From positions 1 to 64,000 of the forward strand of contig NJPS01000053.1 in assembly GCA_002946415.1 (NCBI GenBank): 64,000 nt of DNA, given 5' to 3'. The notes under the pieces were generated by a model, which did not search any database, was not told the origin of the DNA, and was given only the letters and a program-made list of their open reading frames with translations. The first letter of the stretch is position 1, and every line of letters begins with the position of its first letter. Below are positions 23,385 to 34,890 of the stretch, in pieces. The DNA comes from Rutstroemia sp. NJR-2017a BVV2. Taxonomy: Eukaryota; Ascomycota; Leotiomycetes; Helotiales; Rutstroemiaceae. The position numbers and the translations under genes were made by a program.

Positions 23385-24318
23385 ATGAGTTGGATGGACT
23401 CATGGTCACGACCCTCCAAGCATTCCGCTGTTCCTCCACCGCTTTATTTGACTTCTGGGGAAAATGTTCCTTACTGCTTGACGTGTGGCCGAGTTATGAG
23501 TAAGACTGAATGTATAATGATCATAACAATTCTCTAATCACTAAATAGACTCGAAGAAAACCAGCAAGAAGCCCAATAACGAGGTCAAATACTGTTCGGA
23601 TAGATGCAGGAATCGCAAGCCAGGAAAGCTAGATCGAAAGATTGAGCAGGCCATCATTGCCCTTTTGTCGAATGAAGATGGATGCGCATTCGAGAAGACC
23701 GACGCAAAGAATCGGTTTGTGAAGGGCGACCACCGTATCATTGTCACCTGTGACGAGATTGAAGAGGTTGTTTTTGGGAGTCGATTTGATCCAACGAAGG
23801 TTTATGGAAGGCGGAAGAATCGAAAAAGTCGAGCGATAACAGGACCAGACGGAGAACGCGAATGGAGAAGTGTCGATATGGAAAGTAGTGAAGAATCAGA
23901 GAGCGAGGATTCACTGGCTGAGGTGAAAGAACAATCGAAGCCTGGACCAATGATACGTCCACCACAGAACCAATCGGAGGTTAATTTCAGTGTCGGAGGG
24001 GAGAGGGGTAAAGCAGAAAGAGTGGAAGAGTCGCCTGCTGATGTACAGAAGAAGATGGATGGCCAAAAACAGGCCGAGGAAAGAGAGATGGTCCGGAGGG
24101 CAGCAAGAAGGGCGGTGGTCTTTGGGTTGACCACTGAGCAGCCGTCAACACCCATTCCACCTCAGGCTTCTAAGGGCTCGAAACATAAAAAGTCCGCGAG
24201 TCGAGAGGAAGAAAGTGTGACGGAGCCTGTGAAACGGAAATGCGAAGCTCTGATGAGTAATGTGGTAGTTGAGCCAAGTTTTGCGAAAGGGAATTGGTCT
24301 ATACGATGGCGTGAGTAA
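23385..24318 (+). CDS. Uncharacterised Cys-motif (putative zinc) nuclear-type protein
   Basis: Exons 23385-23499 and 23549-24318 encode 294 residues. The 49-nt intron joins CLTCGRVM to NSKKTSKKPNNEVKYCSDRCRNRKP. The two cysteine pairs, YCLTCGRVM and VKYCSDRCRNR, form a CxxC…CxxxC ligand set, a compact zinc-binding module like those that start some fungal proteins of unknown function. A globular stretch follows (LDRKIEQAIIALLSNE…VTCDEIEEVVFGSRFDP), then RKNRKSRAITGPDGEREWRSVDMESS. The rest is a disordered acidic/basic tail ending GNWSIRWRE. The last codons overlap a perfect donor-like GTGAGTAAG at 24310, so an alternative C-terminal exon (acceptor ATGTAG near 24352) is possible. Nuclear or nucleic-acid association is inferred from charge and zinc motif only. 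Confidence 0.65.
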
Positions 24319-24932
24319 GCCCTGACTTGCTTGCTTACATGGTGCCATGTAGAGATATCGGTATGCCACCACCCCACCATTACGGATGAATGGGTTCGTG
24401 ATGCGATGCGGATGGTTAATCTATGTTCGGGAAGACCGCCACGTTACCAACCACGTTACCAATATCTTACCAATTGAGGTACGGTGTACTCACAAAAAGG
24501 ATGCATCAATGAATCTAGACACATTGGGGGTCCTGGGGAAGTTTGAGCGGGAGTTGTAGCACGAGTTCCGAGCGGGGTAGTGGGGGGCCAAGTGTATTAT
24601 GGACCAATCATAGCGGGGCAGTCGGATGTCTGACAACCATCAACGAGCAGCAGAGAGGAATCGCATGCATTATTACATACAATCAATTTGAAATATTCAG
24701 CCTGGAGTTATTACTAGCTGATTTCGGAGGATAATGCTTGCATATTCCTCCAGATTCATGGAGATCCTTGGAGATCGTTGACAAAGCAAAGTAGCATTGG
24801 GCAATCTCTTCACTCGTAGTTAAATGACTAGCAGTGCACGCAACGCTGGATCTTTCAATCTCATTTCTCCTATACAGATTTTCAAGCACTGTAGTGCTGT
24901 TCACGGTTTTCCTCTCTTTTCTAACAAGAGCA
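24319..24932. promoter_or_regulatory. Intergenic region upstream of GMC oxidoreductase
   Basis: About 610 nt, partly G-rich, with a duplicated CCACGTTACCAA near 24439-24462. It should contain the promoter of the secreted oxidoreductase. Open frames here lack domain features. Confidence 0.4.
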
Positions 24933-27249
24933 ATGTCACTATTCAGATTAGTCCACATATCCTGGATATGCTCGTTTTGCATTTCCCTGTCATTTTGCTA
25001 TCCACAATTCCATCGTGGGTGGGAAGAAAGACAAATTGGAGCTATAGAGCAGCTTCAAAAATCATACAACTATATTGTTATTGGAGGGGGGCAGTCTGGC
25101 CTTGTGGTCGCAAATCGTCTATCGGAGAATCCCAATGGCAAGTCTCACGTTTTAATCGCGTCTCGCCGACGAACCCAATGCTTGAAATAGAAGTACTTAG
25201 CTAAAGAATGATAGTCACTGTCCTCGTTGTTGAGTATGGATACTTTGACAACAATCCCGCACAGATTCAACCTCGAAGTGCTGAAAATTATATCTGGCCT
25301 ATCAAAGATCTCTTTAATCTATCATCTACTCCACAAGCTGGCCTTGCAGGTTCAGTTCAAGCTGTTTATTCTGCAAGCGTTGTAGGTGGTGGCTCGACTG
25401 TCAATGGGATGTTCCTCGGTCGTGGCTCCGCGCGTGATTACGATAATTGGGGCAGGTTGAACAACGACGACACTTGGTCATGGAAAGGACTCCTACCATA
25501 CTTCGTGAAGGTAGGTTTGGGATATGACTAGCACGCAGAATTGAAGAAGTGCTCATCATTTTTGATCCAGAGTACCACATTCCAAGAACCGTCGCCAGAC
25601 TTAACGAAGGAATTCAATATCACATGGGATTCGAAGGCATACGGCAACGGTCCTATTCGCAACAGCTTCGCACCATTTCAGTGGCCTGGTATCAGTGAGT
25701 ACTTCATCCTCATCGTTTGCTCGTGAGAGTTTTAAACTGATTAGTTACTCAGAGCCCCAATGGAAGGGCTTGACTGAGGTTGGTTGTGAGCCGCAAATTG
25801 ACGGATCCAATGGAAATGCATACGGCGTCTTTTGGGTCAGAGTATGATTCCATATACAAGGCTTTGTGGCACCCGGTTAATGAAAATAGAGCGCTATCGA
25901 CCAAACCACAGAGACTCGTTCATATGCCAGGAGTGGGTATTATGATCCCATTGTAGGTCGCGAGAACTTACACTTGTTAACCGGATACCGAGTCAACGAA
26001 GTTTTATTTGACAAATCTAAACATGCTTACGGAATCACTATGCAAGCTCGTGGAACACCAGATGGGAGGAACATTACAGTGATCAAAGCAGACAAGGAGA
26101 TTGTACTTGCAGCTGGAGGATTACACAGTCCTCAGATTCTACAACGAAGTGGTATCGGCCCATCATCACTACTTCACCGGGCGAACATATCCGTCATTGT
26201 TGATCTTCCGGGAGTTGGTAGTAATCTACAGGATCACCCAGTTACTACCAACACCTACAACTGTAAGTATTAAATCGCAATTACGTGGGAGTTGGACACT
26301 AAAGTGGATTATTAGATACGAAGAACATTTGGCCCAACCCCGATGGGGCAAGCAGCAACGCGACGTTCGTGGCATGGGAAGAGGAAGAATGGTCGGAACA
26401 CCGGAGAGGTTATAGTCCCCCAAATGTTATAAATCTTATTGTACTTACTAGAACTTCGTATACAGGTCCTTACTCACAAACTGTCGTGGGCAACACCGCA
26501 GCCTTGATTCCTCTCAAAATACTTACTCCTGGAACATGGGAAGATTCCGTCAAAGCCTTCGAAAAGCAGAATATCTCCACCTACCTCCCAAGTTCATATA
26601 CCCAGGAACAGATCCGAGGGTACGAGAAACAACGGGCGTTGCTAGCAGAATCGTTTAGGCATAACGATAATGCAGTAATCGAGCTCCCATTCAATGCATT
26701 AAGTGCGTTCCCATTATTGCTGATGAAGCCAGTGAGTCGCGGCACTATTTTGCTAGATCCCGCCAACAAATATGCTGAGCCGATTCTCAACTATCACTCC
26801 TTCGCCAATCCTTTGGATGCATCGAACATGTTGAATAGTTTCAAATTTACGCGCAGATATCATGCAGAATCGGAGACAATGGTGCGGACATTTAATGCGA
26901 CAGAGTTGGTACCTGGGCCCACGATCACGAATGACGTCGAGCTGGATGCATACATAAGGAATTCGACTGCTAGCTCAACAGCACACTTATCGGGCACTTG
27001 TGCCTTGACTCCTCGCAAGCTAGGTGGGGTGGTAGGTGTCGATTTACTGGTTTATGGGGTTACGGGATTGAGTGTTGTCGATGCGTCAATCATGCCACTT
27101 ATCCCAGGAGCTCATACCTGCACCACAGTCTACGCAGTTGCAGAAAAGGTAAGCTGAAGAGAATGTTCATATATTTCCTGCTTCGGGTTTCGAGTATTTA
27201 CTTATCATGAATGCAGGCAGCGGATCTCATCAAGTCCAGACATACGTAA
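24933..27249 (+). CDS. Secreted GMC-family FAD oxidoreductase
   Basis: Eight exons (24933-25137, 25215-25510, 25571-25694, 25753-25841, 25890-26262, 26316-26408, 26466-27148, 27217-27249) encode 631 residues. The start gives a signal peptide (MSLFRLVHISWICSFCISLSFC). The ADP-binding motif is YNYIVIGGGQSGLVVANRL (residues 45-63). VVGGGSTVNGMFLGRGS is GMC signature 1, and AGGLHSPQILQRSGIGPS is signature 2. The C-terminal catalytic pair is His567 in STAHLSGT and His610 in IPGAHTCTT. They are 43 residues apart, as in glucose oxidase. This is a complete CAZy AA3-type flavoenzyme that would oxidise an alcohol or sugar and release H2O2; the substrate cannot be read from sequence. Intron 1 has a GC-AG boundary (G|GCAAGT … GATAG). 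The intron before exon 7 has a weak donor (GTTATA). All phases agree. Confidence 0.88.
25138..25214 (+). other. GC-AG intron in the GMC oxidoreductase gene
   Basis: Splicing G|GCAAGT to GATAG|TC restores SENPN-VTVLVVEYG, the expected strand after the FAD motif. No GT donor nearby gives an open frame. GCAAGT is the usual consensus for the minor GC-AG class. Confidence 0.8.
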
Positions 27250-27925
27250 TGTTGGGGAGTGCATACTTTGGTTTAACATCGAGCCTGATGAACGTAGTGT
27301 CTTCGATGTACTTCTATGTTATGCTGTAGCCTAAGAATGTCTGTTTAGGGTTCTATTCCCGTCATAAATAGAGGAAAGGGCTTCTATATAATCTTAGAAG
27401 CTACTAGTGTAATGTAACACTGTTGCAGCGTTTGTTGTCCGAATGGATTTCGAGCACGTGACACAACACTGGCATGTGCAATTCTCTATGTGGCTTCGTA
27501 AACTTAAAGATCGACGACATTGTAGAGTTGGAAAGGTCCCGAAACTCTTGACACGTCGTCTTTCTCCTACTTCAGATATGATTTGAAGTAATGCTAGTAG
27601 CCAGAAAGATCACGATCTCAACGATGACGTGGAGGTGGCACGTGACGCAGTGTTTCCCACAAGCACGACAGTCAGGAGTAATATTAGCGGCGCAGCTTTA
27701 TGAGAACAAAAAGACAGGAGAGAGAGCCGACACATTCATGCTAACATCCAGCCAGGCCGCAGCTTACATAGAGTTTAACTGAGCAAGTAGTATTAAGTGA
27801 TCAATTAATGAGCAGATGTTGTCTACCTAGATATCATTTCTCAAAATTACGGCTCGCATTGCACGATAAGATGCCACTAAAAGTATGACTTCTCGCCTCC
27901 TTGTAGTTCCAGGACAAATGCGAAT
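27250..27925. other. Convergent intergenic region
   Basis: About 680 nt between the 3' ends of the GMC gene and the amino-acid permease. A 63-codon plus-strand frame at 27591-27782 has no supporting feature. It probably holds both 3' untranslated regions. Confidence 0.5.
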
Positions 27926-30126
27926 CTATGCCGCAAATGGAGATGTACAACTGAAATGGGTTGCCGTGGTTCCACCAGAGCCGAATGCACTGATGAGTGC
28001 CTCAATAGCAGCGTAGCAACCAAGACCGCACACAACCAGAGAACCCAAGAAGTAAATGATGTTGAACGAGGACATCAAGAATGACTTTCGGTAACCTCTC
28101 CACCATCGCTTCATACCGCTATCCACGCGTGTGTATTTCTTTGTGGCGACATCGAAATGCTCTTCTGGAAGCATAGCATTCTTCTTGATATCGAAACCAA
28201 GCTTGAGCAGCGCTGGGAAGGTGTAGGTGAAGTTGCCGATACAGAAGGCACCGACTAAACTCGAGATATCTCCAATGTTCGGAACGGCTGTGGCGATGAC
28301 ATACGCGACGGCCCAGTAAACTGGCACCACAAAGACCCACATGATCTTTCCACGCTTGGATGTTAGTGGAGGGAAGCCTGGACAATTGTTAACAGTCTGT
28401 GATTTAAGGATAGAAATGGACCGGAGGCTTACGGAAAAGCTCCATGAGCACGTTGTTGTAGATGACCTTGATGCCAATGTTACCGTACAAGGCAGCAGCA
28501 ATCAACCCGCCTATTTGGAGAATTAGTTTCCATCAGGATCCGACGTTAGTGATTTTGACTTACCCATAATGGCTAAAATGTTACCAGCGGTTCGATAATT
28601 GAAAGGAGTAGTACTCTGAATGGCTGAACTGAATGTGTACTGGCCTTGGTAAGAGTATTGGAAGATACCGAAGAACATGTAAACGAAGTAGATGAAGATG
28701 TCCGCAACAAGCATTCCTTTCCAGAAGTCCCACGGGTTGCGCATCTCAGCGAGCAGGTTGAAGAAGAGCATGGCTCCACCATAGGCATAGATGACGTTGT
28801 TGATACCTTGGAAAGAGCCAAGGAATCCTACACCACCAGAAGCGTATCCATAAGGTGGTGTTCCGGCAAACGTCCTGATTGGGATGTGGCTGTCGACTTT
28901 GCCAGTAGGAAAGTTAACCTCACCAAAAGGAACTGATGTACTGGCACCGAACGAGCTGAACATAGCCGCATAATTTGGTGGGGAGTTGGCAGCAACACCG
29001 ATGGCGATGAAGGCAACGAGGACGGTTGTCAAGACGGAGAAGTTGGCAAGCCATCCAAAACGCTGAAGAGTGCGAATTTGACCGAGAACCATACCCAGAA
29101 GTGCGATGATGAGAAGACAGATAACGAAACAGAGCCCGTTGCCGTTTTCTCCGTTTTTGCCAATGGATACCTGTGAAACTTTGCCTCCTTCGCTAAGAAT
29201 AAGCACGGCTACCAACATGATCATCTGGAGAGACTGCAGAACGTTGATTAGGTGTCGCATAGCCGGGCCGAACACACGGAAAAATGCTTGGCCAAAATCG
29301 CGTAGAGGGTGACGATCGGAGTCCACTATGAGTGACATTGTCAGTTATGTTTTCGAAGTGGGCAGACGGAATCCCATCTGGGAAGAAAAGGTATGCGCCG
29401 CGTTGGAATAACTCCTAGGATATTGGGTAACAAAAGTATCACTTACTATGCATATAAACCCCCCAGACATACCAGCCAGAAACAGAAGCCATGAGGCCAA
29501 AAGCGGTGTAAAGGGCAACACCAGGTCCATATCCGGTGTTGGAGAAAGCCCATCTTGAGACTTGGTTAGTTTATGTCATGCCTGACTGAAGGATGAACTC
29601 ACGGAGCGCCAGAAGGACCAAGAATATCAGTTGTGATCAAGAAGAAGATAGAGCCCCAAGATGCGGTTCTAGTGGCACGCGAGGCTTGTCTCCATTCTAA
29701 ATCAGTTACAGTAGACCTACGCAAGACGGAACGTTAGCATTATTTCAGATATTGTTATGTGAATGCAACATTGACTTACCAATCATTGTGAGTTGTCACA
29801 ATCTGGTTTCCTTCCACAGTAGCGTTGATTTCATGCTGGTGGCCCTTCGAGAATCGATTCTTGATAACTCCGACCAGAGAAAAGGGTTCCTTTCGCTGGA
29901 TGTTATTATTCTCATACGCCCGCTCTTCAGCACGCGTAATTTCCGCGTAGTGGAGATATTCCTCAAAAAGAATGTCTGGGTCGTTGTGTACTTGAGCAGC
30001 CTCGATCGTGAAACCATTCCTCAGCCCGGATTCATGGCCATGATCGAGAACATATTGGTTTGGGTTGTGCTTCTCACCCATGCGCGGGTCACCGCCATCA
30101 AGGGCGAGATTCGCAGCGTTGGACAT
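27926..30126 (-). CDS. Amino-acid/auxin permease (AAAP) family transporter, fungal Mtr-like
   Basis: Six exons (30126-29780, 29716-29603, 29553-29447, 29325-28564, 28510-28433, 28377-27926) encode 619 residues. All splice sites are GT-AG and in phase. A ~115-residue hydrophilic cytosolic N-terminus is followed by WRQASRATRTASWGSIFFLITTDILGPSGAP. Helical segments follow: WAFSNTGYGPGVALYTAFGLMASVSGWYVW, LQSLQMIMLVAVLILSE, LCFVICLLIIALLGMVLGQI, FSVLTTVLVAFIAIGVA, VGFLGSFQGINNVIYAYGGAMLFFNLLAEM, FWKGMLVADIFIYFVYMFFGIFQYSY, GLIAAALYGNIGIKVIYNNVLMELF, KIMWVFVVPVYWAVAYVIATA, and others. The A-YGG-…-AEMRNPWDFWKGM block is diagnostic of the fungal neutral amino-acid permease branch. It would import amino acids across the plasma membrane by proton symport. 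It is complete and undegraded. Confidence 0.88.
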
Positions 30127-33100
30127 TTTGACAGATGGATGAGTGAAGGGGAGAAAAAGAGAGAAGCAGTGAGCGAAACCATTATATACATGAGGAGCTG
30201 CTGCAGGACTAGCCCACCAGCCCGCCTAACCGTGCCGCACAGGAAAGCAATCACCGAATAACGAACAGCATGCACGAATAAACGTTTGGATCGCCGAGGT
30301 CTAGCAGGCATTGGAAAAGTGAAAGAGCCACCAACCTTATTCAATCCTTGCCTATGCCAAGCCACTTGCTGTCAGACAGAGATAAGGGTATGTACCGGAA
30401 GAGGAAGCTCGATAAGTCATTTTCTCGCTAGACCTAACAGCTTTACAGAATGTTATCTGAAGAAACCTCGCGTGGAAACTAACGATACCGTGGGATTTCT
30501 TACTCCACAAATCATTCTTGGTCCCAAAAAATAAGCATGGTCACTGTCGCTCGGTCTACCCAGCCAATTGAATAACACAGAATGGGTTCTGTCAGTAAAG
30601 CAATTGGTGGCTAAGGAATGATATGGGAGCAAGGAGTACAATAAAGATCCTGGTACAATATACGACCGAGGTGCAGTGGAAAGATCATACGCTCATTGGT
30701 AGAATTCTAGCAGTCTGTATCTCCGCTTTACATGCCCCCTGCGAGAAGCTGAGGCAGAATACTCGAAACATGCCATATGCAGGTCCGGTGCAGTGCAATG
30801 ACCAGTAAACTGGGAACATTCTTATCTCGTATAAATCGATCACGGAAATGTGCCAAGAGGCTAGCTGCCAAATTCATAAGAAGCATTTGAGGCGCTGGTA
30901 CCTTTGAGCTTGTTTATTGAGTGGCAAGGAGTTCCGAAGATTAATTAAAAGAAAAAGAGTCGGGGCGTTGAAGATAAGAGGCTTTGAGACGCAAAGGCGG
31001 CGCCTATGAAGGAAAAAGCGGAGAGAAGGCGTCAGGGCGTTGATGCTAAGCAACAGGCTTAAGAAAGCTTTTCTTGATGTATCAAGTGTACTTTGTAGAA
31101 TGCCACGTGAATGCGTCTTCAGGCTGATATGCACTGGGGTCTGGAAGGCAGGCTACTGGAAGAATACTTGTAAGGATACACTGGCACGAGACCTCCATAA
31201 CCCGAAGCGGACAGACGAATACGGACCGACATCAAGTGAAGACGTGCATTTGTTCACGTAAACAGGAAACAATATCTCATAAGTTACAGTATTTGTCACA
31301 GTTCGTTCGTACTTCGTACAGTAAACGTTAGTCGTAGCCTCAACCCAGCTGCTGTTGGCTGCGAATGGGAGGATAAGCACTAACCTTAAGTGATAGGATG
31401 GGATACGGCCAAGACGCCGTGATGCCAAGACCAAAGGAATAAGACTAGAAGATTGGCAACTGTTCGCACCTCCTTGAAGAGGCTTAAGTCAACCACTTTT
31501 GACCGAGCCTGTATGTATTCGGATTCTTTGATTGGCGACAGAACTGGCTGCTGTACGAAATGAAGGTGGTGAGAAACAGAGCAGCTTCTGGAAAGTCAAG
31601 GCTTCGAGGATATGGTAGGCTTCCAATGCAGTCCAAGATTCCTTGTTCCAATTAGCTACTTGTACGGAGTACCGAGTATTGAAAGCAAAGAATAGACGAG
31701 TATTCGTAGTTATCAAATCCTTGTCAAATCGCCATGTGCACCTTAACCTTCCTTAGTAAGAACCTTACTAAAAGGTTATCTTACCCCAGTGCCCAGCCGA
31801 GCCGGCCTGCCCAGATTGCCCCACAGTGCCCCACACCAGCTCGTGCGGTCGCAGTCTTGTAATCTTACATAAGGGGAAAATGAAGGGCGCGATCTCAATA
31901 TCCTCCTGTCCGCGATGAAAGTCGGCGAAGCACACGAAGTATGCTCGATGTTTTGCCACGGCTCGATTACGAAAGCGCACAAGCTCATTTCACACTGCAC
32001 CTACGAAGTAAGAATGGAGTAGAGTGCACATGCTGCGGAAACGACACGCCAATAAGACTAATGCCCGACCAACTCTCCGAGATGGATTCTATGAGTGGGC
32101 AGCCGCTGCTAGAACTTGCTTTGAACGCTCGCTGCGGAGGAAACCCTATCACGGATTAAACACTGAAGATGCGAACATAGTAAGCTCTCCTTCGTGCACT
32201 TCCGACGAGATGCTGATATGAACGAAATAGATGCAGCTTCCTGACGACCTTCTATCGTATCCTACGACCAATTTCTTCGAATGCTCTTGCAGCCATGATC
32301 TTCCGCCGCTGAATAAAAGAAAGCGTCGGCCACCCGAACAACTGTCATGAGCAACAATTTCTCGGGATTGAATGTGACCAGGCCTGAGACAACATAACCA
32401 CCAAGAACCGCGGATTCCTCTGGCTCCAATACACCGAAGCCTTCGATATTCCATGGCGCATTTCCATGCTTCATGGGCTACGTTGCCTGCAGATGCTGCG
32501 TGGTGAATTCCAGTCGCAGATGGAATTGAGCAATGGAGAGCATTATCACCACAAGCGCGAACCCGCAACGAGGTATGAGGGTCATGATAGTAGTGCGAAT
32601 TCTATACATATGGGCTTCTTTATCGTATATCGCTGAGGTAGCTACTTCCTTGTAATCCCAAGCATTGGCTTTGCTAACTAAGAGCAGATGCTCCGGTGTG
32701 TTACAATAGCACGATTAAACGACGATAGTTGACGACGAACTGAATAACTGGCAATAAACTGGTCAGGCCTGCATCGATAGAGCGGGGGCTCAACACAAGT
32801 GTCATGATATCTGCCATTTGTAGGCTATGGCTGAAATTACTGAGCGAAGAATAAACTACACGAATGTTGACAAGCCCGGGCTCCGGGAACGAAGTGAGTG
32901 GACTTGGTGTTCGGCGATCTTGGGTATGAAGATGCGTTCAGCCAGATTGGATTCGACTAGCAATTGGACAGGCGGCTAAGTATGTGTAAAGTCTGCTATG
33001 TACAGTACAATACAGCAAAGTACCTATACAGTATAGTTCCTACCTAGTTGGATCCTTCTTGGGAAATCTCATGTAGCCCAAGTCTCTCTCCTTGTCTTTG

Positions 33101-34236
33101 CTACTCTATACCTCAGCCAATACTCAACAAATGGACTGCAGAGCATGGCTCAAGTGAAAGGGATATGGTTACCGCCATATCTTACCTTGGCTATTGATAA
33201 TGGGGTCATGTATGATTCATTGCGTGGATTATGTTTCTTAAGTCAGTACTAGCATCAGCCGCCAGTGCCCACCACTCTGCATCATGATACTGCTTGATGT
33301 GATCGTTGATCATGAACGCACTCTTTTCATTTTTCACGAGAACCGATGTGTGAGACATTCTTAATCAGTCCACCCAAGATATGGCACTTGTAGGGTCGCA
33401 ACTGTGAACTGGAATCTTACGTACACTGATTTATTTACTCTCGGTGATCGGATCGGATCATGATCGGATCATTAAATATGATATCCCTTAGCTCAACCTG
33501 GATAAAAATCGACAATTCCGGCTGCTTTTATTAGTCTTTGGTGCGTTCGACGGGCCCCCAATCTCTCGTCGGTCTCGCGCAACTGAGCTTGAGCTGAGAA
33601 GTCCAATATTTTCCCACTTTATATAGACTTTTGAACCGACTTCTGAGCATTCGGGTCGTTGGGTGGCAAGACCGGTTCGCGAATTCCATGACTGAAAAAG
33701 TCGATAGGTCTCAAATTCCATACTGCTTGCTTTACTGTGCATAGAGTTGACTCCAGTTTTAATTGTAACTGATAGTTATCGCTCTAGCGATTGACACTGT
33801 GGCATTGCTAATGAAATTATGTAGCTTGAGGAACCCTGGCTCTCTCGGACGTATATTGAATTTCTTGAGCTTCAATGAGACTTTGGTTTTTCTACCCCAG
33901 TATTGGATACAGGCCATAGATACATTTAGCCTACGCAGGAATATCCTGCTGAGCTCACAGATGTTCGATTAGAGTGTAGAGGAACCGAGATTTGTGATCT
34001 AATTTTCTAAATAGCAGATGCACCGGAACAAACATCGTTATCCATGATGAATTCTTTTTTGCTTGCAAAATACTTGTCGAGGCAAACAGGCTCGACTAGA
34101 ATCTCCGATGAAGATAAATAATAGTAGTAAAGCTCGTTTGGTTGCGATTGCCCCAGAACTTTATTGTCTGCAGTATGTAACCAGTCTTGGGGAAAAACAG
34201 TACCATCAGTTCCACAACCTGCTGATTACATGCCCA
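30127..34236. other. Gene-poor normal-GC region
   Basis: Over 4 kb without a convincing intact gene. Open frames are short, overlap on both strands and show no domains. One frame on the minus strand at 32262-32585 reads like a decayed small gene (listed separately). Short T/A- and C-rich patches and TACAGTA/TACAGTATAG motifs near 32999-33040 are present. The permease promoter lies at the left end. Confidence 0.45.
32262..32585 (-). pseudogene. Possible decayed small gene with one in-frame stop
   Basis: From ATG 32585 the frame gives a hydrophobic leader (MTLIPRCGFALVVIMLSIAQ), a TAG after LQAT, then PWNIEGFGVLEPEESAVLGG and VSGLVTFNPEKLLLMTVVRV to a stop at 32262. The amino-acid texture is gene-like on both sides of the single stop, and TGG-to-TAG is a RIP-type change. 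No family is recognised. It could still be chance. Confidence 0.3.
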
Positions 34237-34890
34237 TCACTCACTTGCAATCTGATCCCTAAACTCAACTACCATATCAAGGTCTCTCCAGTTCTCCCTC
34301 TCAATGTTCTTGAAAAGTACTTCAGCCACAACGCCCTGCCCAGGGATCTTCTTAATCTCATCTGTCTCAACCAAGCCAACGCTCCTCGCCATTGCTCTCA
34401 TCGAGGTATTGTACTTCATGGTACCAGCCTCAATAATGTCCGCATTTACTTCATTACTCAAACGCAGCAAGACCTGCATCAGCGTTTTCCCCAGTCCTTT
34501 CCCTCGGACTTCGGGGCTCAGTCTAATACCGATATTTGCAACACTCGGCTTCTCGTCTGGGGCCGTGATCTCAAATACCCCTCCCCAACCCACAAACTTG
34601 CCTTCTAAGGAGATAAAAACGTCCAAGGCGTGGTGGCGAGTCCGGGACTCCGCGTACATTTTCTCCATTCTTTCTCCGGGAATGAGTGCTGGTGGAGCTT
34701 GAGGCTCGTCGGGAGAGTCTTCGGTGCTCTTTGGGTCCGGTGGGATAACTGCTGCTTCTGCGAATCGAACGAAGGCGGCTGTCTCGGAGGGTGTCAGGCG
34801 GATGAATTTGAGGTTTGGCTCCGGACAACAGGGAATAGTAATGGTCCAGTCCTTGGTGAAGAACCTGTCGTCTGTTTGGAAGGGTGCCAT
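34237..34890 (-). CDS. GNAT-family N-acetyltransferase
   Basis: A single exon encodes 217 residues. The acetyl-CoA binding motif A is IGIRLSPEVRGKGLGKTLMQVLLRLS (residues ~121-146), with the R-G-K-G-L-G pyrophosphate loop. The strand-turn before it, VFISLEGKFVGWGGVFEI, and the following IIEAGTMKYNTSMRAMARSVGLVE match GNAT motifs D and B. The N-terminal LKFIRLTPSETAAFVRFAEAA is the usual first strand and helix. The acceptor substrate (small molecule or protein) cannot be inferred. Its promoter lies in the long region to the right. No sign of decay. Confidence 0.8.
   Translation of the reverse strand: MAPFQTDDRFFTKDWTITIPCCPEPNLKFIRLTPSETAAFVRFAEAAVIPPDPKSTEDSPDEPQAPPALIPGERMEKMYAESRTRHHALDVFISLEGKFVGWGGVFEITAPDEKPSVANIGIRLSPEVRGKGLGKTLMQVLLRLSNEVNADIIEAGTMKYNTSMRAMARSVGLVETDEIKKIPGQGVVAEVLFKNIERENWRDLDMVVEFRDQIASE

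Noticed and set aside
29752..30261. 169-codon plus-strand frame
   Set aside because: Antisense to the first exon and 5' region of the amino-acid permease.
31941..32568. 139-codon minus-strand frame and short plus-strand frames in the gene-poor region
   Set aside because: Overlaps the more gene-like frame of the possible pseudogene; translation is Cys/Arg-rich and patternless.
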